Assembly (NCBI RefSeq): GCF_015679185.1
Contig: NZ_CP064939.1
Location: 434,001 to 498,000 of the forward strand
Length of the DNA stretch: 64,000 nucleotides
Direction of reading: 5' to 3'
Source of the DNA: Pedobacter endophyticus
GTDB lineage: Bacteria; Bacteroidota; Bacteroidia; Sphingobacteriales; Sphingobacteriaceae
Part shown: piece after piece, positions 9,511-17,277 of the stretch
Layout: the number at the start of each line of letters is the position of its first letter
Numbering within the stretch: position 1 is the stretch's first letter
Notes under the pieces: generated by a model
What the model saw: the letters and a program-made list of their open reading frames with translations, nothing else
What the model was told of the DNA's origin: nothing
Database searches by the model: none
Program-made: the position numbers and the translations under genes

Positions 9511-9869
9511 CGTCATCTCGACCGTAGCGGAGAGATCTTTTTACTAGCTGACAACTTTACGGAGAACTCTTGTATGTTATGTAGATTGCAAAGGGTGATT
9601 ACATTTTATGAGGGAATTTGTTTGTTTGGAGAGCAATTACAGTGCACATCGGTTGCTTCTGCCCCGCTTTCCATTATAGCTCCGATTGAAGGAATCGGAG
9701 GCTGCCATTACAATCGGGTCTAAATCGGAATGGTAGTGTAAGCGATGCGTATAAAACTACCCGTCATATCAAATGCCGATTTTTCATCGGCGGAGATATC
9801 ATTTGCCCTTATGCAGTAGCGCTGATCAAACAGATTTCTCCGTTACGCTTCGCTCCAGTCGAAATGACG
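9511..9869. repeat. MITE-like dispersed repeat with inverted ends
   Basis: The left end reads CGTCATCTCGACCGTAGCGG and the right end, reversed, reads CGTCATTTCGACTGGAGCG, so the 359-bp block has imperfect terminal inverted repeats of about 30 bp. It has no coding frame. Inside are smaller hairpins such as CTCCGATTGAAGGAATCGGAG. Sequences like these ends are common intergenic repeats in Sphingobacteriaceae; a related fragment lies at about 1963-1982. It ends 9 bp before the gmhB-like stop codon. Confidence 0.6.
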
Positions 9870-9877
9870 GAAAGACT

Positions 9878-10384
9878 TCAGACTAACGACTCACGACTCA
9901 AAACTTCCTTAATTTTATCGTAACTGATCTGCTCATCAGGTTGAATTAATATTCCTTTCACTCCTGCCCCATTAGCGGCCTCAACGTCTCGGGGCTTATC
10001 GCCGATCATTACCGATTGTGCAGGGTCAATTTCGTACATATCAATGGCATCTAAAATCATTCCCGATGCAGGCTTGCGGCATTTACATTCGCCACCAACG
10101 GTTGGATGGTGCGGGCAGTAATAAAATCCTGCAATATCGGCCCCCTTGGCAATAAACGCATTTCGCAGCATTTGATGCATAATCGCCAACTCTTGTTCAC
10201 TGTATCTCTTTAAAGCAATACCGCCCTGGTTGGTAATTACTATTAAAAGGTAACCTTCATCGTACAGTTTTTTTAAAACCGGAATCTGATAATCAAGAAT
10301 TTTGAAATCTTCAACGCGGCAAATGTAATCGTAGATCTCGTGATTCAGAACGCCATCGCGATCCAGGAAAATAGCTTTATTCAT
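9878..10384 (-). CDS. HAD-IIIA phosphatase, GmhB-like
   Basis: This 168-aa protein is a D-glycero-D-manno-heptose 1,7-bisphosphate 7-phosphatase-type enzyme of ADP-heptose (lipopolysaccharide core) synthesis. The HAD nucleophile motif is FLDRDGVLN (Asp8, Asp10), motif II is VITNQGG, and the last acid is in MIGDKPRDVEAA. The loop CPHHP with CKCRKP is the zinc-binding feature specific to GmhB. Length is slightly under the usual 180-190 aa. Closely related histidinol-phosphatase domains share the zinc loop, so the substrate is inferred. Confidence 0.85.
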   Translation of the reverse strand: MNKAIFLDRDGVLNHEIYDYICRVEDFKILDYQIPVLKKLYDEGYLLIVITNQGGIALKRYSEQELAIMHQMLRNAFIAKGADIAGFYYCPHHPTVGGECKCRKPASGMILDAIDMYEIDPAQSVMIGDKPRDVEAANGAGVKGILIQPDEQISYDKIKEVLSRESLV

Positions 10385-10465
10385 TTTGTTGAGATATGAG
10401 ATATTAGAAATGAGAAGTCACTTTCCTAATCATGCGCCAAAATAAGTGAAAATTTATGGCAAAAG

Positions 10466-10492
10466 AAAGCCCAATCTTTACAGACCGGGCTT
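10466..10492 (-). terminator. Possible terminator of the permease gene
   Basis: AAGCCC and GGGCTT form a short stem followed on the minus strand by a T-rich tail, just beyond the permease stop codon. Confidence 0.5.
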
Positions 10493-10514
10493 AAGGGTGT
10501 ATTGATTTTTTGGA

Positions 10515-11801
10515 TTACTTTAAGTTCAAGCCTACTTTGTGACCTTTTATTGCAAAGTAAAGAATGTATAAATAGCATGGCAACACGGTTAACAGATAGG
10601 CCATTTGAAAGTTGATATGTAACTTTTCGTTTAAAAATGCGTACATCAACGGCATTATGGCGCCGCCGGCAATACCCATAATCATAATTGCCGAACCAAT
10701 TTTGGTAAACTTGCCCAGGTGGCTGATTCCCAGGGGGAAAATTGCCGGCCACATTAACGAGTTCGCCAATCCTAACAAGGCAACAAAGATCACTGCAAAC
10801 CAGCTGGAAATAGCAAAAGATAACACCGTAAACACGATACCTAAAATTGCGCAGATGCGGAGTGCCTTTTGTTGTGATATATACTTTGGAATGGTTGCAA
10901 TGCCGATAATGTAGCCTACCAACATACTAAACAGCGTAATAGAGGTTAATTTTCCGCTAATTTCTGCACTGATGCCGAGCTCCCTGCCGTAGATACCGAT
11001 AATATCGCCCGCCATTACTTCGGCGCCTACGTAAACAAAGATGCAAAGCGCCCCTAAAAACACATGTGGAAATTGAAATATGCTGGTATGTTTTACAACA
11101 GCGCCCTTGGTTTCATCAACAACATCTTCCTCAACTTCCACTTCGGGCAGGTTGGTAAACTTAATAAGCAAAGCAAAAAGGGAAAAAACAATGGCCAAAA
11201 CAATGTAAGGCATATTTACTCTTCCTAAAACATCATTAAGTAATTGCTCGTGTACGGCTCCGGTGGCGGCTTTTATTTGTTTTTCTACTTCCGAAGCATT
11301 TTTTAAAAACAGCGTGCCCATAATCAAAGGCACAATCATTCCTGCAAATTTATTGCAGATGCCAGCTATACTGATGCGCTTTGCTGCACTTTCTATCGGC
11401 CCGATAATGGTTAAATAAGGATTTGATGCCGTTTGAAGCAAGGCCAATGCGGCTCCCTGAACGAAAATTCCGGTGAGGAATAAGCCAAAAGTTCTGGTTT
11501 GGGCAGCGGGGATAAAGATGAGCGAACCCAAGCCAAGAATCAACAAACCTAAAATAATGCCATTTTTGAAACCTACTTTTTTAAGTATCCATGAGGATGG
11601 TAAGGCTAAAAAGAAGTAAGCCATGTACGAGGCAAAGGTTACAAAAAACGCCTGAAGATTTGTTAATCCGAAAGATAACTTGAAGAAAGGAATTAAAGTA
11701 CCATTTGCCCAGGTTACAAAGCCAAAAATAAAAAATAGGGCGCAAATAATGATAAGGGGTTTTAGGCCCTGCCCCTGGCCTGGTTTTGTTGTCGATTGCA
11801 T
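10515..11801 (-). CDS. FucP-type sugar:H+ symporter (MFS)
   Basis: The 428-aa protein has about 12 hydrophobic segments and the MFS/FucP layout. The N-terminus has FGFVTWANGTLIPFF, typical of the fucose/glucose-galactose permease branch, with an acidic cytoplasmic loop (EVEVEEDVVDE) between the two six-helix halves. It imports a monosaccharide across the inner membrane with protons; which sugar is unknown. The palindrome CAAACGTTTG sits about 63 bp upstream of its start. The formylglycine-generating enzyme gene lies immediately upstream on the same strand with an 83-bp gap. Confidence 0.92.
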   Translation of the reverse strand: MQSTTKPGQGQGLKPLIIICALFFIFGFVTWANGTLIPFFKLSFGLTNLQAFFVTFASYMAYFFLALPSSWILKKVGFKNGIILGLLILGLGSLIFIPAAQTRTFGLFLTGIFVQGAALALLQTASNPYLTIIGPIESAAKRISIAGICNKFAGMIVPLIMGTLFLKNASEVEKQIKAATGAVHEQLLNDVLGRVNMPYIVLAIVFSLFALLIKFTNLPEVEVEEDVVDETKGAVVKHTSIFQFPHVFLGALCIFVYVGAEVMAGDIIGIYGRELGISAEISGKLTSITLFSMLVGYIIGIATIPKYISQQKALRICAILGIVFTVLSFAISSWFAVIFVALLGLANSLMWPAIFPLGISHLGKFTKIGSAIMIMGIAGGAIMPLMYAFLNEKLHINFQMAYLLTVLPCYLYILYFAIKGHKVGLNLK

Positions 11802-11861
11802 AAAGTTTGGTTCGGTTTAATTGTTAGGACCAAACTAAGCAAATATTTCAAGAAATATGAG

Positions 11862-11877
11862 GTCAAACGTTTGCGTG
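11862..11877. promoter_or_regulatory. Palindromic operator upstream of the permease
   Basis: CAAACGTTTG at 11864-11873 is identical to the palindrome at 1440-1449, and the flanks also agree (GT before, CGT after, in opposite orientation). Two copies at two sugar-related genes point to one repressor. The regulator gene is not in this window. Confidence 0.55.
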
Positions 11878-11884
11878 ATTTTTA

Positions 11885-13003
11885 CTAATTTGAACTTACG
11901 CATCTAAAACCGGTATGTTCGAGGCCCGTATCAGTTGAGGTTTTCATTCTCGAGGTTACCCTATACCCTTTACAGTACGAAGCATTACACATAAAAGAAC
12001 CGCCTCTAACTACCTTTTTGGGTACGGTTGGTTCCATTGGGTCGTAACTATCGGGTGGCCCCTGTGGGTTGGTGCTTAATCCGTTCAGTGTGCTGTAGTA
12101 ATCGGGTCGGTACCAGTCGCTACACCACTCCCAAACGTTTCCGGCCATATCAAACAATCCGTACCCATTCGCTTTAAACTGCTTCGTGGCGGCCAGCCCG
12201 TTAAATTTATCCCAATCTGTGTTCTTAACCGGAAAATTACCCTGCCAGGTGTTTGCTTTTGCTTTTCCTTTCTCAATATCTTCGTTGCCCCAGGGATAGA
12301 GGTTATCTTTCAAACCGCCCCTTGCGGCATATTCCCATTCTGCTTCTGTTGGTAATCTTTTTCCCGACCACTTGCAATACGCCAGCGCATCATCCCACGA
12401 TAGGTGTACAACGGGGAAATTTTCTTTCCCTTTAATGTCGCTCTTTGGGCCATGTGGGTGCTTCCAATTGGCACCTTTTACCCAGCGCCACCATTGCGAA
12501 GCATCATTTAAGCTGGTTACCGACTTCGGCTGATAAAATACTAAAGAGGCTGCTACGAAAACGCTATCGTCGGGCTTGGGCGTTCCGGGCGGCAATTGCT
12601 TTTTCATTTCTTCCCAATCGGGCTTGCGCTCGGCTGTGGTAACATAGCCTGTTGCATCAACAAATTTCTTGAAGCTGGCGTTGGTCACTTCGGTAGCATC
12701 CATCCAAAAGGAAGCCAGTTTTACCCGGTGCTTTGGATACTCATCCTCCCGCCCTTCTTTATCTGATGCGCCCATCGTAAACTCGCCCCCCGGAATTAAA
12801 ACCATACCATCGTGACTTACGGCATTGCTTGCAAAACTCGATGTATCTTTGACGGCTCCGAACCGTTTTGGCAAATTTTTCTCGCACGAAGCCATAGAAT
12901 CTTGCTTGAACTTTGCCTCTGCAGCGGCTTTTTTGGAATCTGAGTTACACGAGAACAAGAAAAAAAGTGGCAAAATAGCGCACGATAGGTTGATTTTCGA
13001 CAT
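11885..13003 (-). CDS. Formylglycine-generating enzyme, lipoprotein form
   Basis: This 372-aa SUMF1/FGE-fold protein has a lipobox (LFFLFSC), so it is a lipoprotein outside the cytoplasm. The fold's hallmarks are present: RLPTEAEWEYAARGG, GNVWEWCSDW and, near the end, RGGSFMCNASYCKGYR. The last stretch matches the active-site segment of true FGE, with cysteines at 339 and 344, the same five-residue spacing as the catalytic Cys336/Cys341 of human FGE. It is therefore likely a genuine copper-dependent enzyme that converts a sulfatase cysteine to formylglycine rather than a generic SUMF1-domain protein. No sulfatase is in the window. The permease gene follows on the same strand. Confidence 0.85.
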   Translation of the reverse strand: MSKINLSCAILPLFFLFSCNSDSKKAAAEAKFKQDSMASCEKNLPKRFGAVKDTSSFASNAVSHDGMVLIPGGEFTMGASDKEGREDEYPKHRVKLASFWMDATEVTNASFKKFVDATGYVTTAERKPDWEEMKKQLPPGTPKPDDSVFVAASLVFYQPKSVTSLNDASQWWRWVKGANWKHPHGPKSDIKGKENFPVVHLSWDDALAYCKWSGKRLPTEAEWEYAARGGLKDNLYPWGNEDIEKGKAKANTWQGNFPVKNTDWDKFNGLAATKQFKANGYGLFDMAGNVWEWCSDWYRPDYYSTLNGLSTNPQGPPDSYDPMEPTVPKKVVRGGSFMCNASYCKGYRVTSRMKTSTDTGLEHTGFRCVSSN

Positions 13004-13184
13004 GAAATGATCTTAATAGTAGTTGCTAAATTTATCAATTATGTTTAAAAAAGCGAAAGGAAAAATTAATTCGCCTATAAATCAATATACTATGACATTT
13101 CCAGAAATTTTATTTGCACGCAATTGTTGTTAACCCTATATTTGCACCACTTTAAAGGAAACGGATATTGTTTCTGATAAAGAA

Positions 13185-13257
13185 GATTCCGTAGCTCAGC
13201 TGGTAGAGCATTACACTTTTAATGTAGTGGTCCTGGGTTCGAATCCCAGCGGGATCA
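13185..13257 (+). tRNA. tRNA-Lys (anticodon TTT)
   Basis: A 73-nt cloverleaf without encoded CCA. The acceptor stem GATTCCG pairs with CGGGATC (one T-G pair), the D-arm is GCTCAGCTGGTAGAGC, the anticodon loop is CTTTTAA, and the T-arm is CTGGG-TTCGAAT-CCCAG. The discriminator base is A. The island integrates at its 3' end and restores an intact gene. Confidence 0.98.
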
Positions 13258-13258
13258 C
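13242..13258 (+). other. attL: 3' end of tRNA-Lys
   Basis: AATCCCAGCGGGATCAC is repeated exactly at 52597-52613. The identity spans the T-arm 3' strand and the acceptor stem, the usual crossover region for tRNA-specific tyrosine integrases. Confidence 0.88.
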
Positions 13259-13281
13259 AGAAGATAGTATCAAAACTACGT

Positions 13282-13316
13282 AAAAGCTTGCAAATCAAAT
13301 GATTGCAAGCTTTTTT
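13282..13316 (+). terminator. Terminator after tRNA-Lys (island copy)
   Basis: AAAAGCTTGCAA (13282-13293) pairs with TTGCAAGCTTTT (13303-13314) around a 9-nt loop, followed by more T residues. It lies inside the island, so the element supplies its own terminator for the tRNA. Confidence 0.85.
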
Positions 13317-13337
13317 GTTTTAGTAGAAAAACCAAAA

Positions 13338-13409
13338 TACTCACCGAATCTCATATTAAAAGTGTGTGATTCGGTGAGTAATTTAGGTACCAGAAGTACT
13401 CACCGAATT
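13338..13409. repeat. Integrase arm-site repeats, left end
   Basis: TACTCACCGAATC (13338-13350), its reverse complement GATTCGGTGAGTA (13368-13380) and TACTCACCGAATT (13397-13409) are 13-bp repeats between the tRNA and the integrase gene. GATTAGGTGAGTA at 52529-52541, near the other end, differs by one base. Their position and spread fit arm-type binding sites of a tyrosine integrase. Confidence 0.7.
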
Positions 13410-13504
13410 ATACATAACCACTTGTTTAGCAAGTCGTTCGGCCATCGAACATCTTGACGTTTTCAGACTGCAGGGCTAATTTTGTTAACCTTAATTCAGT
13501 TTAT

Positions 13505-14713
13505 ATGAAGACTAATTTTAGCCTGCTTTTTTATCTTAAAAAGCAGAAAAACTATCGTGGCGGCCATGTCCCAGTTTATCTTAGGATAACTGTTGGCGGA
13601 AAAAGGGCAGAAATGACCAGCGGGCTTGAGTGCGATCCTGAAAAGTGGAATACCAAATCAGGCAGACAGGATGGAAAAAAGGAAGATGTCAGAAGCTTTA
13701 ATGCTTACCTGGACAATCTCCAGGCAATGATCAACCAGGTTTACAGGGATCTTTTTGATGCAGGTGAAATTATTACCTCCGAAAGAATTAAGTGCAAATT
13801 TATCGGGCGGGAAGTCCGGAAGCATACCTTGATGGAAGGGATCAAAATACACAACGAAAAGATGGAAGCCCTAGTTGGACGTGAATACGCCATTGGTACT
13901 TTGAAGCGCTTTCAGGTCTTGGAAAGGCATCTTGTAGCTTTCATGAATGAAAAATACAAGATAACAGATATCAACATCAAAAATATTAACCATGCGTTTA
14001 TAAGAGATTTTGATTTTTTCCTGAGGTCAGTAAACGGTTGTGCCAACAATACCACAGTAAGGTATCTGAAAAGTCTTGGTAAAATCCTACGTATTTCTTT
14101 GAGCTTAAAATGGATAGACAGCGATCCAATGTTTGGATACAAACTAAAGAGTAAAAACGTAGAGCGTTCATTTCTTACAGAGGATGAATTAACTAAAATT
14201 TCAGAAAAGCAGTTCTTAACCGAGCGACTGAGTCAGGTACGGGACGTTTTTATCTTTTGCTGTTTCACGGGACTTGCTTATTCTGACATAGAAAAGCTGA
14301 GCTTATCTAATATTAAAACAGGTTTAGATGGCAAAAAATGGGTTTATATAAACAGAACCAAGACGGGAACGCGTTCTGCTGTTCCCCTATTGACTCCTGC
14401 AATCGCAGTATTGGAAAAATATATCGATCATCCCTATTGCATCACCAAAGACAGAGCATTGCCAGTCTCGAGCAACCAGAAGATGAATGAGTATCTAAAA
14501 GAAATTGCTACTGTGTGCGAAATTGATAAACCCTTAAGCTCACATATTGCAAGGCATACATTCGCTACCACCGTTACCCTTCTTAATGGAGTGCCAATGG
14601 AAAGCGTATCGAAGATGCTTGGACATACCAATATCAGGACTACCCAGATATATGCAAAGGTCTTGGATATAAAGGTAAGTGCAGATATGGCGATTCTAAA
14701 TGATAAATATTAA
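13505..14713 (+). CDS. int: Tyrosine recombinase / integrase of the island
   Basis: This Bacteroidota-type phage integrase has about 402 aa from the ATG at 13505, where the conserved opening MKTNFSLLFYLKK begins; an earlier ATG at 13454 adds 17 unconserved residues. The N-terminal arm-binding domain is followed by a SAM-like core-binding domain (about residues 90-190) and the catalytic domain. Visible catalytic features are the lysine in INRTKTGTRS, the HIARHTF box (HxxRH) and the final tyrosine in TTQIYAKV. The first box reads FTGLAYSDIEKL, the variant common in this phylum. It catalyses insertion at and excision from the tRNA-Lys 3' end. Confidence 0.93.
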   Translation: MKTNFSLLFYLKKQKNYRGGHVPVYLRITVGGKRAEMTSGLECDPEKWNTKSGRQDGKKEDVRSFNAYLDNLQAMINQVYRDLFDAGEIITSERIKCKFIGREVRKHTLMEGIKIHNEKMEALVGREYAIGTLKRFQVLERHLVAFMNEKYKITDINIKNINHAFIRDFDFFLRSVNGCANNTTVRYLKSLGKILRISLSLKWIDSDPMFGYKLKSKNVERSFLTEDELTKISEKQFLTERLSQVRDVFIFCCFTGLAYSDIEKLSLSNIKTGLDGKKWVYINRTKTGTRSAVPLLTPAIAVLEKYIDHPYCITKDRALPVSSNQKMNEYLKEIATVCEIDKPLSSHIARHTFATTVTLLNGVPMESVSKMLGHTNIRTTQIYAKVLDIKVSADMAILNDKY

Positions 14714-14787
14714 TAGACAAATAAACAACAACTGACAAATATTTAAAAATATTAGGCATTAGTTCCTGTTTTAGTTAAATTTGTAGG

Positions 14788-15288
14788 ATGTCAAAGGAAT
14801 TGAACAAAAGAGTAATCGTTGTGCACTGGAAAAGATTTGCCAGTACGGATATCGATGTGTTTTCAAGTCTGAAGGGATTTTGCGACAGCTACCCAACCTA
14901 TAACTATCATACATTGAACAACTATCTTTCCAAAAAAAAGGTTCCGTTCGAAAACGATGAAATCAAGATTGAAAGACAGCCACTGATACAAAAGATCAGA
15001 AGACCCGACCTTCCAAAGGTACTGTTCTGGGACTTTGATTTCGAAAAACTGGACTGGAACAGGAGTTACAAAACCGTTATCGAACGGGTGCTTGATAAAG
15101 GCAATACAATGGATTGGGAAGAGATGATCAGGTTTTATGGTAGAGAAAACGTAATCCGAGCCCTCAATGAAGACATCACCTATCTTTCTGATATGACCAT
15201 GGAGGCCGTTTGTAAATATTTTCAGTTGAGCAAAGAAAAACTCAGATGTTACACAAAGAAACAGTTACACCAGGGACACTGGATCTAA
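14788..15288 (+). CDS. AbiEi-like antitoxin candidate (DUF6922-like)
   Basis: A 166-aa cytoplasmic protein directly upstream of, and overlapping by 43 bp, a nucleotidyltransferase toxin gene. Proteins of this type (annotated DUF6922) recur in Bacteroidota in exactly this position and are taken to be the antitoxin or regulatory partner. The N-terminal part looks helical; the middle has RRPDLPKVLFWDFDF and DWNRSYKTVIERVL, the conserved core as I recall it. It probably represses the operon and neutralises the toxin, by analogy with AbiE. A short A/T-rich leader separates it from the integrase. Confidence 0.7.
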   Translation: MSKELNKRVIVVHWKRFASTDIDVFSSLKGFCDSYPTYNYHTLNNYLSKKKVPFENDEIKIERQPLIQKIRRPDLPKVLFWDFDFEKLDWNRSYKTVIERVLDKGNTMDWEEMIRFYGRENVIRALNEDITYLSDMTMEAVCKYFQLSKEKLRCYTKKQLHQGHWI

Positions 15289-15950
15289 TCCAGACACTGA
15301 TGCAAGACCATCAGCTCAACTCCTTTTACCTTGTTGGAGGTACCGCACTATCTTTAAGGATTGGCCACAGGGAATCCGTAGATATCGACCTTTTCAGCTC
15401 GTCAGACTTTGATGGTGATGGACTCGCTGTACATTTAAGGAACAGCTATGGTGCGGATGTAAAACGCCACAAGGGCAATTATGTAAGTGGTAGCATTGGC
15501 GAAGTTGATTTTGATTTTATCTCGCACAAGTATCCATCTATCAGACCAATAGAAACAATCGAAGGCATAAGGATGATGTCCAATCAGGATATATCTGCCA
15601 TGAAGATCAATGCAATTGTGAATAGCGGACAAAGGATCAAGGATTTTATCGATATGCATTACCTGTTAATGGAAATGCCTTTAGATGAAATATTGGATTA
15701 CTACTGCCAGAAATATCCAAATGTCGACCCTAACACTGCTAAGTCGTCTCTAATGTACCATAACGATATCGACTTTAATGTTCCCGTAAAACTGATGGAT
15801 GGAAAGCTAAAATGGCAGGATGTGCAGGGAAGTATTTCAAAGGCGGTACGTGAATATACCAATCTACTAGAAAGCAGGGAATTGTACCGTAAGCTTCAGG
15901 AAACAAAAAATAGCCAGAAAAACGATCGTGGCAGAGGAATGAGTCGCTAG
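15246..15950 (+). CDS. AbiEii/AbiGii-family nucleotidyltransferase toxin
   Basis: This 234-aa protein has the nucleotidyltransferase signature: YLVGGTALSLRIG (Gly31-Gly32) followed by ESVDIDLF (Asp46, Asp48), and a helical C-terminal half. AbiEii toxins stop growth of phage-infected cells by transferring nucleotides to RNA, giving abortive infection. The start at 15246 (MLHKETVTP) is the family's usual opening and overlaps the antitoxin gene in another frame, suggesting coupled translation. The C-terminal tail is basic (KNDRGRG). Confidence 0.85.
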   Translation: MLHKETVTPGTLDLIQTLMQDHQLNSFYLVGGTALSLRIGHRESVDIDLFSSSDFDGDGLAVHLRNSYGADVKRHKGNYVSGSIGEVDFDFISHKYPSIRPIETIEGIRMMSNQDISAMKINAIVNSGQRIKDFIDMHYLLMEMPLDEILDYYCQKYPNVDPNTAKSSLMYHNDIDFNVPVKLMDGKLKWQDVQGSISKAVREYTNLLESRELYRKLQETKNSQKNDRGRGMSR

Positions 15951-15968
15951 ATTTATACAAATACCAGG

Positions 15969-15999
15969 GATAGGTTATCACAATTCGTGATAACCTATC
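15969..15999. terminator. Perfect hairpin after the AbiE-like operon
   Basis: GATAGGTTATCAC (15969-15981), loop AATTC, GTGATAACCTATC (15987-15999). The stem is 13 bp and perfect but has no T tract. It lies between convergent genes and may stop transcription from both sides. Confidence 0.55.
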
Positions 16000-16091
16000 T
16001 TAAGGTACCAAATTGGAACCTTAAAATATGAAGGTATTTTAATTGGCTCATTATTGGTTCAGATACAAAATGAGTTGCGGTTGATGGAGAG

Positions 16092-16406
16092 CTATTTTCC
16101 TTTAAACGTTTTTTTATCCAACTTTAGAATTCCCCATTTTAATTCATCAGGAATGTTTGTCCAAATAGTTTTATCACTCAATACCAGCTTGTAACCACAT
16201 TCATCATTTACTACAGCTACAATATGAATATACCAATCAAGATAAGTCAATTCTCTCGGTTTCGGTGAAAAAAGGAAAAGTCCGTTTGCATCCCAATGTA
16301 CTTCTGTGGCTGTTCTATAAATGAGATCAAAACGAGCTATTGAGGGTTTTATGCACAGCCTTTCTTCGATGTCTATTCCAATCTCTGATATTTGGTCAAT
16401 TTTCAT
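16092..16406 (-). CDS. Small hypothetical protein, immunity-like cluster
   Basis: A 104-aa cytoplasmic protein from the ATG at 16406 (MKIDQISEIGID). This start leaves a 16-bp gap to the upstream gene, whereas the longer frame to 16469 would overlap it. Features are a conserved-looking RFDLIYRTATEVHWD and SPKPRELTYLDWYIHI. It has no signal peptide or membrane segment. It is the last gene of a three-gene minus-strand set. I recognise the sequence style from small cassette-type orphan proteins, but no function can be assigned. Confidence 0.65.
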   Translation of the reverse strand: MKIDQISEIGIDIEERLCIKPSIARFDLIYRTATEVHWDANGLFLFSPKPRELTYLDWYIHIVAVVNDECGYKLVLSDKTIWTNIPDELKWGILKLDKKTFKGK

Positions 16407-16422
16407 AGGTAAACTACAGTAA

Positions 16423-16737
16423 TTATTTGCCACTTCTAAAAATCGATAAATCCAGCCCAGCCGATTCAACTTTTAACTCATTGAATTCTGCGGAATCAAT
16501 AACCCCTATGCCACCTGCGGGATTTAGTTCTGTTCCATTTTCTAAGGTAATTCTAAAATTAAAATCTTCAATATTGGAAATGCCTTTCAACTGAAAATGT
16601 TGTTGAACGGTTAGTTTGTATTTTCCGTAATTTTCATTAGTAATTAGTTCGCCCGATATCGCTCCCATACTTTCATCAATTACTTTGAAATCAACTTTAC
16701 CAATCTTATCATTGTCTATGTATAGATAACATTTCAT
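16423..16737 (-). CDS. Small hypothetical protein, immunity-like cluster
   Basis: A 104-aa protein, predicted mainly beta, from the ATG at 16737 (MKCYLYIDNDKIG). The longer frame to 16767 would overlap the lipoprotein gene upstream, while this start leaves a 10-bp gap. The C-terminal half has PAGGIGVIDSAEFNEL followed by KVESAGLDL. No signal peptide. It sits between a lipoprotein gene and another small gene, all read leftward, in a stretch of single-domain orphan genes that resembles acquired immunity clusters. The function is unknown. Confidence 0.65.
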   Translation of the reverse strand: MKCYLYIDNDKIGKVDFKVIDESMGAISGELITNENYGKYKLTVQQHFQLKGISNIEDFNFRITLENGTELNPAGGIGVIDSAEFNELKVESAGLDLSIFRSGK

Positions 16738-16747
16738 ATGGTTATTT

Positions 16748-17155
16748 CTATCGTTCTTTATATACAATCTTCACTCCATCTATTTCATCAGCTTTTTTAA
16801 ATGCCCTCAATTTTGAATCAAATGAGATTTCCAAAGTTTTTTCACTTAACCAGGTTAAGTTTATCGCATCTGAATCCAGTTTTGCAGAGTTATGATCAGA
16901 ATCTACGATAAAAACATTTCCTGACTCCGCCTCGGTTAATTCAAAATCTGCATTTTCCAGAATTACATGTAAGGAATTATCAGTTGTTGCGTTCCCATCG
17001 TTCATAAACACCATGGCTTTTTTTGTTTTCTTATGATTATAAACCTCTTTCAAGAGCGTAAGAGGACTGTCTTTGAAAATCGTAGCACATGAAATAAAGC
17101 AGAATGCAAAAAACAGCATTATGAAATGTTTGGCTGATTTATACTTAAATAACAT
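16748..17155 (-). CDS. Hypothetical lipoprotein
   Basis: A 135-aa protein with a signal peptide and lipobox (FCFISC, Cys near residue 23), so it is anchored to a membrane on the periplasmic side. The mature part is mostly short beta-rich segments (VIVENAD-type strands) with no recognised family. It is the first gene of a three-gene minus-strand set. A periplasmic lipoprotein would be a suitable immunity protein against a toxin acting outside the cytoplasm, but that is inference from its setting. Confidence 0.7.
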   Translation of the reverse strand: MLFKYKSAKHFIMLFFAFCFISCATIFKDSPLTLLKEVYNHKKTKKAMVFMNDGNATTDNSLHVILENADFELTEAESGNVFIVDSDHNSAKLDSDAINLTWLSEKTLEISFDSKLRAFKKADEIDGVKIVYKER

Positions 17156-17277
17156 ATAATTTATGTTTATAGTGGCTCTAACAAAGCGTGGTTAATTGGA
17201 AACAATTATGATTTACCACTGATTTTTTATCATTACTCTCTTAGGGACACGAAACCCCGCCATCTGGGTAGGTGCTG

